A DNA stretch of 8,452 nucleotides from Actinomycetes bacterium (GTDB lineage Bacteria > Actinomycetota > Acidimicrobiia > Acidimicrobiales > CADCSY01), in the NCBI GenBank assembly GCA_025464025.1, contig JAODBP010000064.1, positions 1 through 8,452 on the forward strand. Direction: 5' to 3'. How positions within the stretch are numbered: position 1 is the stretch's first letter; every line of letters starts with the position of its first letter. Made by a program: the position numbers and the translations under genes. The notes under the pieces are model-generated. The model saw only the letters and a list, made by a program, of their open reading frames with translations, searched no databases and was not told the origin of the DNA. Below are positions 1 through 7,185 of the stretch, in pieces.

Positions 1-881
1 CCTTCCGGCGCCTCGACCGCCCGCTTCTTGCCGAGCAGGACGAGGACGACGAGCACGGCGATGTAGGGCAGGGAGTCGAGGGCGAACTGGTTGATGTGCC
101 AGCCCCGTGCCTGCAAGGCCGGGGAGAGGGCGAGGGCGGCACCGAAGAGGTACGACCCCCCCATGGCTGCGAGCGGTCGGCGGGCGGCGAAGATCACGAC
201 GGCGACGGCGACGAAGCCCCGGCCCTGGGTCATGTTCTCGAACCACGAGTTGGCGTAGGCCGTCGAGAGCTGGGCGCCACCGACCCCGGCGAGGAAGCCG
301 CCGGTCACGACCGCGAGGTACTGGATCCGGCGCACGTCGTGGCCGTAGGTGGCCAGCACCTCGCTGCGCTCGCCGGCCCCGCGGATGAGGAGGCCGAGCC
401 CGGTGCGCTGGAGCACGAACCACGCCACCGGCACGAGCACGAAGCTCAGGTAGGTGAGCGGGTCGTGCTGGAAGAGGATCTCGCCGACCCACGGGATCTT
501 CGAGAGCAGGGGGACCTTCCAGATCGTGAAGTTGTTGATGATCGAGGCCACGTAGGCAGCACCGAACAGCGACGTGAGCCCGAGCCCGAGGAACAGCACG
601 ACCAGGCCGGTGGCGAGCTGGTTGGCGCCGCGGTGGAGGACGAAGAAGGCGTGGACGAGGGCGAGCAGCGCGCCGGCGACGGCGCCGGCGAGGGCGCCGA
701 TCCACGGGTTGCCCGTCTTGGCCGTGATGGCGTACGCCGTCAGGGCGCCGACGAGCATCGAGCCCTCGGTGCCGAGGTTCACCACGCCGGCCGTCTCGGC
801 GATCGACTCGCCGACCGAGGCGTAGAGGATGGACGTGCCGCCGCGCACGGCACCGGTCAGCACTTCGATGGGCAGGCTCAT
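1..881 (-). CDS. BMP-family nucleoside-type ABC transporter, second permease subunit (NupQ-like), partial at the window edge
   Basis: Inner-membrane channel subunit of a nucleoside-type ABC importer; it pairs with the permease encoded just upstream. The frame stays open from ATG 881 to base 1 (293 codons), and only the last few residues should be missing, because the final hydrophobic helix and a basic tail (GKKRAVEAPE) are already present. BPD_transp_2 family hallmarks are visible: AGVVNLGTEG at residues 31-40, an EAA-like cytoplasmic loop at GAGERSEVLATYG (168-180), and MTQGRGFVAVAVVIF near 217-231 followed by RRPLAAMGGSYLFG. About eight hydrophobic stretches occur, typical of this roughly 300-residue family. 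The ATG overlaps the TGA of the preceding permease by four bases (ATGA). A weak GAAGG lies ten bases upstream (892-896), so translation is probably coupled. Family assignment is firm. The transported substrate (purine nucleoside, base or related compound) is inferred from relatives. Confidence 0.9.
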   Translation of the reverse strand, partial: MSLPIEVLTGAVRGGTSILYASVGESIAETAGVVNLGTEGSMLVGALTAYAITAKTGNPWIGALAGAVAGALLALVHAFFVLHRGANQLATGLVVLFLGLGLTSLFGAAYVASIINNFTIWKVPLLSKIPWVGEILFQHDPLTYLSFVLVPVAWFVLQRTGLGLLIRGAGERSEVLATYGHDVRRIQYLAVVTGGFLAGVGGAQLSTAYANSWFENMTQGRGFVAVAVVIFAARRPLAAMGGSYLFGAALALSPALQARGWHINQFALDSLPYIAVLVVLVLLGKKRAVEAPE

Positions 882-1911
882 GATGCAGCTGCCTTCACTC
901 GGGTCCAGCCGAAGACGGCCAGCAGGACGAGGGCCATGAGGACGTTCACCGTCGCGGCAGGCAGCGACGAGTCGATCTGGAGGCTGTCGCCGGTGATCGA
1001 GATGGCGGCCAGCACGACGGCGGCGATGGCGACGTTGATCGGCTTATGCCGGGCCAACCAGCTGGCGAGGAACCCGACGTAGCCGTAGGTCAGGAGGAAG
1101 CCCTGCCGCAGCTTGAACTCGGCACCGGCGAGCTGGACCACGCCGCCGAGGCCGGCGAGGGCGCCGCCGACGAGCATGGCCGACAGGAGCGTGGCGCCGA
1201 CCCGGATGCCGGCCCGCCGGGCGGCCTCGGGGTTGCCGCCGACGACCCGGAGCTGGAAGCCCCAGCGGGTCGAGCGCAGCAGCCACCACATGATGCCGAC
1301 GGCGACGATGGCCAGGACCAGGCCGGCGTGGACCTTGCTGCCGCCGAGGAGCGGGAACCGCTCACCGGCGCCGACGGCCCGGCTGGCCGGCTGGCCGCTC
1401 CCCTCCCGGTCCTTCCACCGGTCGAAGATCAGGAACGTCATCAGGTTGATGGCGAGGTAGTTCAGGAGCAGCGTGCTGACGGCCTCGTTGATGCCGACCG
1501 CCAGTCGGAGCAGGGCCGCGATGGCCGCCCACAGCGCACCGCCGACGGCGCCGGCCAGGCACATGAGCACCAGCGCCAGCGGGCCGGACACGTGGCCGTC
1601 GACGGCGAGGCTCATGCCCATGGCGAACACGCCGCCGACCACGAGCTGGCCCTCACCACCGACGTTGACCAGGCCGGCCTTGGCCGGGACGGCGACGGCC
1701 AGGGCGGCGAGGACCAGCGGGGTGGCCTTGAGGAAGATGCCGTCGAACGAGGCGCTCGACGTCACCGTCGTCCACATGCTCGAGTACACCGAGAACGGGT
1801 TGGCGCCCTTGGTCAGCACCAGCAGGCCGAACACCACGGCGGCGCCGCCGAGGGCGAGGGCCCACCGCTTGGTCGCACCGCTCTTGACCCGGTCGAGGAC
1901 GAGCGCGGCCA

Positions 1912-1912
<1 letters not shown>
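878..1912 (-). CDS. BMP-family nucleoside-type ABC transporter, first permease subunit (NupP-like)
   Basis: A 344-residue integral membrane protein with about nine or ten hydrophobic segments (for example 16-35, 83-104, 111-136, 141-163, 196-212, 229-250, 282-297 and 308-327). It should form half of the translocation path of the importer. Signature segments of the BPD_transp_2 permease family are present: AGLVNVGGEGQ at 79-89, NEAVSTLLLNYLA at 142-154, and the cytoplasmic coupling loop GGNPEAARRAGI at 225-236, which normally contacts the ATPase. Its length matches NupP/YufP-type subunits, which are longer at the N terminus than their NupQ partner. The start is ATG 1912, sharing one base with the ATPase stop (TGATG). 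It is preceded at a spacing of six bases by a near-perfect Shine-Dalgarno sequence. The fourth gene of the operon follows with an ATGA overlap. Nothing looks broken. The substrate is inferred from the family, not seen. Confidence 0.93.
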
Positions 1913-3434
<1,522 letters not shown>

Positions 3435-3438
<4 letters not shown>

Positions 3439-4175
3439 GAGGGGTCCTCCTCCATGTCGGGGGCGGTGGCCATGCGGTGGATGGCGGCGGCGACCCGCTG
3501 CTCGACCACGGCCTGGGAGTGGTCGAGGTGGCCGAGGAAGCGCTGCTCGGCGTCGACCAGGTCGCCGGCCAGTACCGAACGGGCGATCCCGACGTGCTCG
3601 GCGATGGTGGAGCTGACGCGGTCGGGGGTCAGGAAGTCGACCATCCGGACCGTGCGGATGCGCTCGTTGACCTGCCGGAGGAGCTCGACCAGCGCCGGGT
3701 TGCCGGCCGACTCGGCCAGGGCGACGTGGAACGACTCGTCGACGAGGACGAACGACGGCCCGGGCTCGGGCTGGTCGCCGGCCCGGTCCTCCCACTCCTC
3801 GACCAGGGCACCGAGCCGGACGGCATCGTGGGTGCCACCGACCCGGGCCGGCCGTTGGATGGCCTGGAGCTCGAGACCGGAGCGCACCTCGTAGAGCCAC
3901 CGGATGGCGGCCACGTCGGGCACGACCGGCGAGTAGCCGGCGTCGGACTGGCGGGCCACGAGGCCCTCGGCGTGCAGGCGGAGGAGCGCCTCACGGATCG
4001 GCGTGCGGGAGACGCCGAGGAGGCTGGCGAGGCGCTGCTCCTTGAGGCGGGCGCCGAGGCGGAAGTCGCCGGCGAGGAGCCGTCGCTTCAGCTCGACGTA
4101 GGCGTGCTCGCTCCGGAGGGCGCCGCTCGTCGACCCAGCCGGCTCCGAAGGCACGGTATGCAGGGGGGTATGCAC
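3435..4175 (-). CDS. GntR-family transcription regulator, FCD (FadR-type) subfamily
   Basis: A 246-residue predicted DNA-binding regulator, most likely the local, ligand-responsive controller of the transporter operon. The N-terminal winged helix-turn-helix spans about residues 22-90 and includes the classic recognition-helix segment [20 protein letters not shown] (53-72). The C-terminal all-helical FCD ligand domain covers about 90-235. Its usual metal-binding set is in place: Asp146 and His150 in [10 protein letters not shown], His194 and His216, so it may bind a carboxylate ligand through a metal ion. The longest frame begins with GTG 4175. A second in-frame GTG is at 4154, and neither has a clear Shine-Dalgarno site. 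The first 20 residues are outside the conserved domain, so the start is uncertain. The gene is promoter-proximal in the operon and overlaps the ATPase by four bases (ATGA). FCD regulators commonly repress their own operon; repression here is inferred. Confidence 0.93.
3445..3453 (-). promoter_or_regulatory. Shine-Dalgarno site deciding the ATPase start
   Basis: GGAGGAGGA on the minus strand is six bases upstream of ATG 3438 and lies within the last codons of the GntR gene (MEEDPS tail). It settles the start of the ATPase at 3438 rather than at an upstream in-frame codon, and indicates efficient coupled translation after the regulator. Confidence 0.75.
4155..4174. repeat. Direct repeat GGTATGCA (two copies, 12 bp apart) at the start of the GntR gene, possible operator
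   Basis: GGTATGCA occurs at 4155-4162 and again at 4167-4174, separated by a run of G. The pair overlaps the first codons of the GntR gene (encoding HTPLHT), ahead of its conserved DNA-binding domain. Such AT-containing heptamers are rare in DNA this rich in G and C, and the position just after the putative transcription start would suit autorepression. FadR-type operators are usually inverted rather than direct repeats, so the operator role is a guess. Confidence 0.35.
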
Positions 4176-4184
4176 TGACCACGG

Positions 4185-4190
4185 AACGTA
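4185..4190 (-). promoter_or_regulatory. Candidate -10 element for the gntR-transporter operon
   Basis: TACGTT on the minus strand (bases 4190 to 4185) fits the actinobacterial TANNNT pattern and ends nine bases before GTG 4175. With no Shine-Dalgarno site in front of that GTG, a near-leaderless transcript is plausible. No convincing -35 element is seen at the usual spacing. The 75-base gap between the AtzH-like gene and gntR is long enough to hold its own promoter. Confidence 0.3.
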
Positions 4191-4247
4191 GGGACACCTC
4201 GTGTCCGCCCCATGTGGGCGGGGTGCACGCTCGTGGTCGGGTGCCTG

Positions 4248-4276
4248 ACGTCAGCCTGACGAGGCCGGGCTGACGT
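4248..4276. repeat. 9-bp inverted repeat at the end of the AtzH-like gene
   Basis: ACGTCAGCC (4248-4256) pairs with GGCTGACGT (4268-4276) across an 11-base loop. It straddles the stop codon of the AtzH-like gene (4251-4253). No U-run follows on either strand, so a standard intrinsic terminator is not supported. A weak hairpin terminator or a protein-binding site upstream of gntR is possible. TGACG occurs three times here (4246, 4257 and 4271), and the palindrome TGACGTCA covers 4246-4253. Confidence 0.3.
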
Positions 4277-4631
4277 GCGCCGCCACCACGCGCCACCCGG
4301 CGTCGAGGCGGGCCCAGGTCTGCGACTGGTGCACGACCTCGCCGCTGTCGGTCAGCCGGCAGACCGCGAAGGCGCTGGCCACGTCGTCGCCCCACGTGCG
4401 GATCTCGAGCTGCTCGATGGTGCGCGGCGCCGTCTGGCGGGGCACGGCCCGGCGGGCCGCAGAGACTTCCGTCGCGCCGAGCTCGACCCGGCCGAAGATG
4501 AACCGCACGACCTCGGGTCCGTCGTGGAACCAGCGGTCGAGGTCGTCGACGTCGTTGGCGAGGAGCGAGACCTCGTAGGCGTCGAAGGCGGCACGGACCT
4601 CGGCCACGACGGCGGGATCGTTGATGCGCAC
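4251..4631 (-). CDS. AtzH/HpxZ-like protein (DUF3225, NTF2/SnoaL-like fold)
   Basis: A small cytosolic alpha+beta protein of 126 residues if started at GTG 4631. Family features visible are INDPAVVAEVRAAFDAYE at the N terminus and QSQTWARLDAGWRVVAAHVS at the C terminus, the strongest DUF3225 block. Known relatives are AtzH, a 1,3-dicarboxyurea decarboxylase in cyanuric acid breakdown, and HpxZ of oxalurate/hypoxanthine use. As I recall, Tyr22 and Arg46 matter in AtzH; Tyr19 and Arg43 here keep the 24-residue spacing. The frame opens further upstream to TTG 4685 and also offers GTG 4640. I prefer 4631 because it matches the family's length and N terminus and lies seven bases after a TACCGT -10-like element, as in a leaderless transcript. 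It shares a strand with the gntR-transporter operon 75 bases downstream. No AtzE/HpxY-type amidase is seen beside it, so its exact substrate is unknown. Confidence 0.8.
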   Translation of the reverse strand: MRINDPAVVAEVRAAFDAYEVSLLANDVDDLDRWFHDGPEVVRFIFGRVELGATEVSAARRAVPRQTAPRTIEQLEIRTWGDDVASAFAVCRLTDSGEVVHQSQTWARLDAGWRVVAAHVSPASSG

Positions 4632-4652
4632 GTCCCGCACGGTACGTGCGCA
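4625..4652. repeat. 9-bp perfect inverted repeat in the divergent promoter region, possible operator
   Basis: TGCGCACGT (4625-4633) and ACGTGCGCA (4644-4652) are exact reverse complements around a 10-base spacer. The pair covers the preferred start codon and the -10-like element of the AtzH-like gene. It could be an operator that shuts that promoter, or a hairpin at the 5' end of its message. In such GC-rich DNA a few 9-bp repeats of this kind are expected by chance in a window this size, so its position is the main argument. Confidence 0.35.
4639..4644 (-). promoter_or_regulatory. Candidate -10 element for the AtzH-like gene
   Basis: TACCGT on the minus strand (bases 4644 to 4639) matches TANNNT and ends seven bases before GTG 4631, the spacing expected for a leaderless message. 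No Shine-Dalgarno site precedes that GTG, which agrees with this. No good -35 box is evident. The same GTACCGT heptamer occurs in front of the divergent ATP-grasp gene. Confidence 0.3.
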
Positions 4653-4674
4653 GAATGGAGTCAGGTACACGTCA

Positions 4675-4703
4675 TTCCCGCGCAATGCGGGTATGCGTAC
4701 CGT
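4675..4703 (+). promoter_or_regulatory. Candidate promoter of the ATP-grasp/alpha-E/transglutaminase operon
   Basis: A -10-like TACCGT (4698-4703) is preceded at 17 bases by a weak -35-like TTCCCG (4675-4680). The hexamer ends five bases before GTG 4709 and eight before ATG 4712. No Shine-Dalgarno site lies before either codon, so the transcript is probably leaderless, which is common in actinobacteria. Only the -10 fits consensus well. Confidence 0.35.
4690..4701. repeat. GGTATGCGTACC near-palindrome sharing GGTATGC with the gntR direct repeat
   Basis: GGTA and TACC arms flank a 4-base centre, overlapping the -10-like element of the ATP-grasp operon. Its first seven bases equal the core of the repeats at 4155 and 4167; by eye I found no further GGTATGC in the window. 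It could be a third site for the same regulator, linking the two operons, or coincidence. Confidence 0.25.
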
Positions 4704-4711
4704 CCAACGTG

Positions 4712-6214
4712 ATGAGCACCGACCTCTTCGAGGGCTATGCGCCGGATGACTTCTTCGATGAGGTCTTCACCGACGACGCCACGGTGCGCCCCCACTACGA
4801 GGACCTGGTCGCCCGACTCCGCTCGTTCACCTCGACCGAGCTGGCCCGGCGGGAGCGCCTGCGCGACGCCGCCTTCCGCTCGGCCGGCATCACCTTCACC
4901 GTCTACGGCGAGGAGGAGGGCGTCGAGCGCACGTTCCCGATGGACCTCCTCCCCCGGATCATCCCGGCCGACGAGTGGTCGGAGATCGAGCTCGGCCTGA
5001 TCCAGCGGGTCACCGCCCTCAACCGCTTCCTCGACGACCTCTACGTCGGCGAGCGGGCCGCCATCCGCGACGGGATCATCCCGTCGTGGCTCGTCTCCAG
5101 CTCCGACGGCTTCCGTCGCGAGGCGTTCGGCGTGCCGGTGCCGCGGGGGGCGCGCTGCCTGGTCTCCGGCATCGACCTCGTGCGCGACGCCGAGGGCACC
5201 TACCGCGTGCTCGAGGACAACGTCCGCAACCCGAGCGGCATCTCCTACGTGCTCGAGAACCGAGCGGCCATGACCAGGGTGCTGCCGAACCTGTTCGGCA
5301 GCCTGCGGGTCCGCCCGGTCGACGACTACGGGATCATCCTCCTCGACGCCCTCCGCCACTGCGCGCCGGCCGCCGCCGGCGACCCGACCGTCGTCGTGCT
5401 CACGCCCGGCGTGCACAACAGCGCCTACTTCGAGCACGCCTTCCTCGCCCGGCAGATGGGCGTCGAGCTGGTCGAGGGCCGCGACCTCGTCGTCGACGAG
5501 CACGTCGTCTACATGCGCACGACGCGCGGCCTCCAGCGGGTCGACGTGATCTACCGCCGCATCGACGACGCCTTCCTCGACCCGGTGGTGTTCCGCCGCG
5601 ACTCGATGCTCGGCGTGCCCGGCCTGCTCGCCGCGGCCCGGGCCGGCAACGTCACGCTGGCCAACGCGGTCGGCAACGGCGTGGCCGACGACAAGGCCGT
5701 CTACGCCTACGTGCCCGAGCTCATCCGCTACTACCTCGGCGAGGAGCCCGTCCTCCAGAACTGCGAGACGTACCTGCTCTGGGACGACGACCAGCGCAAG
5801 GCCGTGCTCGACCGGCTCGACCAGCTCGTGGTGAAGCCGGTCGCCGAGTCGGGCGGCTACGGCCTCTGCATCGGCCCGGCCGCCACCGACGCCGAGCTGG
5901 CCAAGGTGGCCGAGCAGATCGAGGCCAACCCGAGGGGCTACATCGCTCAGGAGGTCGTGTCGCTGTCGCGGCACCCCACGCTGGTCGACGACCACCTCGA
6001 GGGCCGCCACGTCGACCTCCGCCCGTTCGTGCTCACCGGCGAGACGACCACGGTGATCCCCGGCGGCCTCACCCGCGTCGCCCTGCGCCGGGGCTCGCTC
6101 GTGGTGAACTCCAGCCAGGGCGGCGGCTCGAAGGACACGTGGGTGCTGCGGGACGACGACGCCAAGGACGATGTCGACGACGACGCGGATGACGCGCCCG
6201 ACGGGGCGGCGTGA
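4712..6214 (+). CDS. Circularly permuted ATP-grasp protein (DUF404/DUF407, CP_ATPgrasp type), Rv2411c-like
   Basis: A 500-residue cytosolic protein predicted to use ATP to join a carboxylate and an amine (peptide or amide ligase). The true substrate is unknown for the whole family. Conserved blocks are LEDNVRNPSGISYVLENR (167-184), TPGVHNSAYFEHAFLARQMG (231-250), VDVIYRRIDDAFLDP (277-291), LANAVGNGVADDKAVYAYVP (316-335), the ATP-lid segment VVKPVAESGGYGLCIGP (373-389), VDLRPFVL (434-441) and GSLVVNSSQGGGSKDTWVL (461-479). Placement of the nucleotide-contacting blocks late in the chain fits circular permutation. The last 20 residues form an Asp-rich tail beyond the conserved domain. The frame extends upstream to 4646, but homology begins at MSTDLFEGY. 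ATG 4712 or GTG 4709 is the start, with no Shine-Dalgarno site and a TACCGT -10-like element close by. It overlaps the alpha-E gene by four bases (GTGA). In mycobacteria the same trio is Rv2411c-Rv2410c-Rv2409c. Confidence 0.93.
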   Translation: MSTDLFEGYAPDDFFDEVFTDDATVRPHYEDLVARLRSFTSTELARRERLRDAAFRSAGITFTVYGEEEGVERTFPMDLLPRIIPADEWSEIELGLIQRVTALNRFLDDLYVGERAAIRDGIIPSWLVSSSDGFRREAFGVPVPRGARCLVSGIDLVRDAEGTYRVLEDNVRNPSGISYVLENRAAMTRVLPNLFGSLRVRPVDDYGIILLDALRHCAPAAAGDPTVVVLTPGVHNSAYFEHAFLARQMGVELVEGRDLVVDEHVVYMRTTRGLQRVDVIYRRIDDAFLDPVVFRRDSMLGVPGLLAAARAGNVTLANAVGNGVADDKAVYAYVPELIRYYLGEEPVLQNCETYLLWDDDQRKAVLDRLDQLVVKPVAESGGYGLCIGPAATDAELAKVAEQIEANPRGYIAQEVVSLSRHPTLVDDHLEGRHVDLRPFVLTGETTTVIPGGLTRVALRRGSLVVNSSQGGGSKDTWVLRDDDAKDDVDDDADDAPDGAA

Positions 6215-7185
6215 TCATGCTCTCCCGCCACGCCGAGCACCTGTTCTGGACCGGCCGCTACATCGAACGGGCCGCCGACACGGCCCGGATGCTCGACGTG
6301 ACCTACCACGGCCTGCTCGGTGAGCCGGTGGCCGAGACCCGCCGGGGCTGGCTCGACCTGCTCGACGTGCTCCACCTCGGCCGGCAGTTCGCCGACAGCC
6401 ACCAGGTCGTCGACGCCAAGACGGTGAGCAACTTCCTCGTGGGCGACCAGGAGAACCCGGGGGCGATCATCCCCTGCGTGCTCAAGGCGAGGGAGAACGC
6501 CCGCAGCGTGCGCGAGCTGGTGTCGACCGAGCTCTGGGAGTCGATCAACAACTTCTGGCTCGAGCTCCAGGGCCGCAACCTCCAGCGCGACCTCGACCAG
6601 CAGCCCTACGAGCTGTACGGCCTGGTGCGACGCCGGTGCCAGGAGGTGGCCGGCGCCGCCACCGAGACCATGCCCCACGACGACGGCTGGCGGTTCTTCC
6701 TGCTCGGCTCGATGTTCGAGCGGGCCGAGATGACGTGCCGGTTGCTCAACGTGCGCTTCGCCCCCTTCACCGAGGGCGAGGACGAGCTCGGGTTCCACGC
6801 CGCCGTCCACGTCCTCAAGTCGGCCTCGGCGTCCGAGGCGTTCCGCCGGGCCCACCCGGCGGCGATGACGCTCGAGAACGTGGTCGAGTTCCTCCTCATG
6901 TCGCCGACGTTCCCGCGGTCGGTGCTGTTCTGCCTCCAGTCGGCCGAGCTTGAGCTGAGCCAGCTCGACGCGCCCGGGCGGCTGTCCCGGGCGCTGCGCG
7001 TCCTGGGTCGGCGGCGGGCCGACCTCGAGTTCGCGGATGTCGCCGAGCTGCTGGCCGGCGACATCCACGCCTTCCTCGACGAGGTCCAGGGCGACGTGCG
7101 CCGGGCCGCTGAGCTGGTGGCCGTGCAGTTCTTCCTCCACACCGACGAGTTCGCCGTGTTCCACTCGCTGGAGTCGTTGGCGTGA
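6211..7185 (+). CDS. Alpha-E domain protein (DUF403), Rv2410c-like
   Basis: An all-helical protein of 324 residues from GTG 6211, close to the usual family length of about 310. Its biochemical role is unknown. It always travels with the ATP-grasp and transglutaminase partners and has been proposed to act with them in peptide formation or modification. Family blocks are FWTGRYIERAADTARML (12-28), ARENARSVRELVSTELWE (93-110), FFLLGSMFERAEMTCRLL (162-179) and FLLMSPTFPRSVLFCL (227-242). The first and third share a G-x(2)-x-ERA-x(2)-T-x-R-x-L pattern, so the protein looks like two diverged halves. No signal peptide or membrane helix is evident, so it should be cytosolic. GTG 6211 overlaps the ATP-grasp stop as GTGA, the same junction type as the next gene. 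ATG 6217, two residues later, matches the usual MLSR start and may be the true one. Confidence 0.92.
   Translation: MIMLSRHAEHLFWTGRYIERAADTARMLDVTYHGLLGEPVAETRRGWLDLLDVLHLGRQFADSHQVVDAKTVSNFLVGDQENPGAIIPCVLKARENARSVRELVSTELWESINNFWLELQGRNLQRDLDQQPYELYGLVRRRCQEVAGAATETMPHDDGWRFFLLGSMFERAEMTCRLLNVRFAPFTEGEDELGFHAAVHVLKSASASEAFRRAHPAAMTLENVVEFLLMSPTFPRSVLFCLQSAELELSQLDAPGRLSRALRVLGRRRADLEFADVAELLAGDIHAFLDEVQGDVRRAAELVAVQFFLHTDEFAVFHSLESLA

Noticed and set aside
3439..3900. Upstream extension of the ATPase frame by about 154 codons
   Set aside because: The extension lies entirely under the GntR gene in another frame, reads as Arg/Pro/Gly-rich noise, and family homology plus a strong Shine-Dalgarno site place the start at 3438.
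4632..4685. Longer AtzH-like protein started at TTG 4685 or GTG 4640
   Set aside because: The extra residues (RGNDVYLTPFCARTV) do not resemble the family N terminus, no Shine-Dalgarno site supports TTG, and the family length fits GTG 4631. GTG 4640 cannot be excluded.
4646..4711. Longer ATP-grasp protein started at 4646
   Set aside because: The 22 extra residues run through the divergent promoter region and inverted repeat and are unlike family N termini. GTG 4709 or ATG 4712 fits better.
4661..6010. A 449-codon minus-strand frame opposite the ATP-grasp gene, and similar long frames at 5947-7164 and 6606-7943
   Set aside because: All are low-complexity shadows of well-recognised plus-strand genes. 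They show no conserved motifs and have biased composition.
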